A DNA stretch of 64,000 nt from Prorocentrum cordatum. Lineage: Eukaryota > Sar > Dinophyceae > Prorocentrales > Prorocentraceae. Both the position numbers and the translations under genes were made by a program. Under the pieces are notes generated by a model that saw only the letters and a list, made by a program, of their open reading frames with translations, did no database searches and was not told where the DNA came from. Positions 61,543 to 64,000 of the stretch are shown here, in pieces (positions within the stretch are counted from its first letter, which is position 1; each line of letters begins with the position of its first letter). The DNA lies in assembly GCA_963575745.1 (NCBI GenBank), contig CAUYUJ010020726.1, positions 1,359,969 through 1,423,968 of the forward strand. Direction: 5' to 3'.

Positions 61543-61750
61543 TCTGATTTCCATGCTGGCTTCGAAGCGGAGGCGACGGACGGCTTCCTGTTCTTCTCGA
61601 GCGGCGCGGAGCACTTCTTCTGCCCGGCCTCGCGGCCCCTCGGGCGGAGCCTGGAGGCTGCCCTGAAGCTGCAGCGGGGGCGGCTGGAGGCGGCCCGCGC
61701 GCAGACGGCGTCGTGCGAGGGCGACCGCGGCGCCTGCCCCGCGCGGCCCG
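61543..61750 (+). CDS. second exon of the large unknown protein
   Basis: SDFHAGFEAEATDGFLFFSS, GAEHFFCPASRPLGRSLEAA and LKLQRGRLEAARAQTASCEG continue in phase with strict G/C-ending codons. Near 61750 the best frame changes (SRKEQQRHEHTVGSLGSACG), so another short intron or an indel lies there. Three cysteines suggest a disulfide or metal site, unproven. 61800-62160 is without a recognised exon. Confidence 0.65.
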
Positions 61751-62095
61751 ACGGCGCTCGAGGAAGGAGCAACAGCGGCACGAGCACACGGTCGGGAGCT
61801 TGGGCTCGGCGTGCGGAGCCGCCGGTCCTGGCCCAAAACGCTTCGGCTCGACGCGCTGATCAAAGGGGCTGGACCCAAGCGCTGTTTTGCTGGATCTCGG
61901 CTGTGTCTTGTTTTTGCTCGTTCTGGGATGGGGGGTGCAGGAAAACAGGTGGAGCAGAACGAAAAGCAGCACGAAAACAAAACGAAATACAACGTTTAGG
62001 TCCAGCCCTGCTGCCCACGTCCCAGTCACTAAGCGCCCACGTCCTGGGGCTCTCCCGGCCCCCCGCCCCGCGGAGCCGAGCGGCACGCTAGTTGT

Positions 62096-62160
62096 CCGCT
62101 CGCAGGGCACAGCGTGTCGCTGGGGCCGCCGCCGCGATGCTCCAAGCAAGAGCCCCCGAC
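62096..62160 (+). repeat. dispersed 'CCGCTCGCAGGGCACAGCGT' repeat, copy 2
   Basis: Matches 57065-57130. It lies directly before foldback element B copy 2. Confidence 0.65.
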
Positions 62161-62165
62161 CGTAC

Positions 62166-62339
62166 AGTGGAGACCCATGCCAAGAAACACCCTGCTTGCC
62201 TCCAGGGTGCCTTGGGTTTCTTGGGTCTCGATGTTATTGCCATGGAAAGCGTGACGTTCCCACACCAAAGACCGATGGACGTCCTGGGGTCTCAGGGTTG
62301 GGTTTCTTGTGGAAGCTTTCTTGCGGACTGGTCTCCACT
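62166..62339. mobile_element. foldback element B, copy 2
   Basis: AGTGGAGACCCATGCC to GGTCTCCACT. The flanks extend the inverted repeat to GTACAGTGGAGACC. Same orientation and content as 58089-58263. Located in what appears to be an intron of the 59.5-63 kb gene. Confidence 0.85.
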
Positions 62340-62523
62340 GTACACGTTCGCAGCTCCGCGCGGAGTTCATGGATCGGTGCTGGCCCCCCCCCCCCGTGCG
62401 GCGCCTGGCGGCAGCGCCCCTCGGCGTGCTCCGCGCGCCCAGGAGGGGGAGCCTCAGCGCTGCTCCGAGGCATCCGCGCGGAGCTCCGAGAGGTTATCGT
62501 TGTGCCGCCGTGTCTTCTTCCAG

Positions 62524-62628
62524 GCACGTGGTTCAAGCCGAGCGAGGTCTACGACCGCACCACCTGGCAGCCCCAGTTCAAGGCGCCCGGCGACCCCGCG
62601 ATGGAGAGGTCGCCGAACGAGCAGTGGC
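62524..62628 (+). CDS. probable exon of the same gene
   Basis: CTTCTTCCAG at 62514-62523 is a strong acceptor. The frame reads TWFKPSEVYDRTTWQPQFKA then PGDPAMERSPNEQWLR, followed by a poly(G) run with no clear GT. Codon bias is good. Whether it joins the 61543 exon directly is untested. Confidence 0.55.
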
Positions 62629-62845
62629 TGCGGGGGGGGGGAGGGGGGCGAAGGAAGGAGAGGGTGCCCGCGCCGCCCCCTGCAGGGAAGAGGGGGTGGG
62701 GGGGTGGGAGAGGGGGGCGGGGGGCGAAATTAAACAGGAAAACCGTAGATCGACGGGGGAACTGGGAAGGGGGGGTGGGGGAGGAGGGGCAGGAAGGAGG
62801 GGGGGAGCGGAATCGCACGTCGTGGTGGCCATCATCTCCTCCCCA

Positions 62846-62995
62846 GAGAGGCGCTCGCGCCGACGCAGGCTCTCCAGCCGCTCCTTCGGAAGCGTAAATT
62901 GTCGGAGCTCCGCGTGGACTTCTCGAATCGGCTCTGGGATTCCTCTGACCCGATTCGATTCGGTTTCTACCGATTCCGATTACGATTCGATTACA
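62846..62995 (+). CDS. probable exon, unknown
   Basis: After CCTCCCCAGAG the frame reads EALAPTQALQPLLRKRKLSE then LRVDFSNRLWDSSDPIRFG, and the bias fades beyond 62960. The frame stays open to a TAA at 63118-63120. 62630-62840 is G-rich and intron-like. Confidence 0.4.
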
Positions 62996-62999
62996 CTTC

Positions 63000-64000
63000 G
63001 GATCACGATTTGGATGTCGGTTTATCAGCGAAGGCTTCACAAACCTGCCGGGTTCCGCCGATTAGATTTCTCCCGACTTGGCTGCAAAAGTTCAGGTTTA
63101 CGCGTGTCTTCTTCCCCTAAGGAAGGAGTGCGGCGAGTTGCGCAGGAAGAGGTGAGGGTGAGGAGAAGCGCCTTGATGTGTTTTGTTCGGACGCTCGATC
63201 TCCAGAGTCGAATCTCGACGTTCGCTGCCGAGGCGTGGCGCAGCGGACCCCAAGGGGCACGGTTCGGTGTCGGACTTTCTGGTTCAGGCCGTTGTTGGAC
63301 TATTTGGGTGTTTTTGGTTTCAATTGGACTTCGAGTGTGTGTAGGAGATGGTGGAAGAGAGAGAGAGAGAGAGAGAGAGGCACTGGAGGAGGAGGAGGAG
63401 GAGGAAGAAGAAGAAGAAGAGGAGGAGGAGAAGGACCAGAGTAAACCAAAGCTGCATAAGCGATGCTGCAATACACCCTCCCGTCCCAAGTTCCCTTCCC
63501 AGGCGCCCCTAATTACAAGTCCTCCTTTTCACTTCAAGAAGCGCCTTTTGAACATCCAGTACAGTTGGGCTTGCCATTTTGGCGAGGGCCCCAAAAGGGA
63601 CTGCCCCGCATCTTTCTAGCGCTTAGCCAGGACCGCTAAAAGCAAGTGTCATACATTTCCACGGGGTGTCAAGAGACAGCCCCCTCTCGAAAAGGGACCG
63701 CTCCCCATCCGTGTAACGGTTGCACGAGTTGGCCCTTGTGGTCGTCAGTTTCGAGGAAGTCCCCAGCGAAAGCTGCAGTTCGGAAAAAACAAAAAAAAAA
63801 AAAAAACGCCATGGATCCGTGCAGCTCTGCGTGCGTTGACGTGTCGGGCCCTTGAACTCCACGAGGCCCCGGGCGAGAATCTCACTTCTGAGAGAGCGAC
63901 CGGTCCCCCATCCTGCCCGGCGTTGCATGCGGAAGGATGCGCGCGGCGCCGGGGCGAGAGCTCCATTCTGGCAAGGAGCTGCCGTCCATCTGCCAGGCGA
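63000..64000. other. no recognised gene; GA microsatellite and poly(A)
   Basis: Palindrome-like GATTCGATTCGG words near 62955-63000, (GA)n and (GGA)n at 63356-63432, and a 16-A run at 63790-63806. GAGACAGCCCCCTCTCGAAA (63671) and GAATCTCACTTCTGAGAGAG (63878) are each followed by GACCG..CCCCATCC, a diverged direct repeat. Open frames are unsupported. Confidence 0.4.

Noticed and set aside
63566-63580. TTGCCATTTTGGCGAGG, resembling the spliced leader
   Set aside because: Only about 12 consecutive bases agree and the leader's CTCAAG end is absent.

Overview
This is nuclear DNA of a eukaryote, most likely a dinoflagellate, possibly a Prorocentrum-like species; the species is inferred, not proven. 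It is GC-rich. Recognisable exons are short, end their codons almost always in G or C, and are separated by introns with GT or GC donors. Simple and tandem repeats fill much of the sequence. A degenerate copy of the dinoflagellate trans-spliced leader lies at 26979-27000. I saw no operons, tRNA, rRNA, CRISPR arrays or other prokaryotic features.

Layout. 1-6.3 kb: an acidic ORF, one good exon (1010-1315) and a 4.3-kb array of an 81-bp coding-like repeat. 6.3-12.4 kb: a GT-rich tract, an EF-hand/membrane protein fragment (8244-8793), two foldback elements and a 70-bp satellite. 12.4-18 kb: nested repeat families. 18.1-24.3 kb (minus strand): a membrane-protein exon with a 62-bp tandem duplication, then a 5.6-kb non-LTR retrotransposon (endonuclease, reverse transcriptase, zinc fingers) with an in-frame stop and what looks like captured host coding sequence. 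24.4-41.3 kb: repeats, chiefly a dispersed 'CTTGGGCCGTCTTGG' family, with scattered exons. 41.5-48.4 kb: a decayed DIRS-like retroelement with gag-like, RT, RNase H, C5 cytosine methyltransferase and tyrosine recombinase parts. 48.4-57.8 kb: microsatellites, repeats and candidate exons. 57.9-63 kb (plus strand): the best host coding sequence, a clean 633-codon exon (59497-61395), a second exon after a 147-bp intron, and further candidate exons, with foldback elements between or beside them.

The retroelements show how coding sequence moves here. The DIRS-like element carries a methyltransferase, and the non-LTR element carries host-style sequence in another frame. Three families of 175-220 bp foldback elements (A, B, C) recur beside exons and could be intron-generating. 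Both large retroelements look inactive: frameshifts and stops interrupt them.
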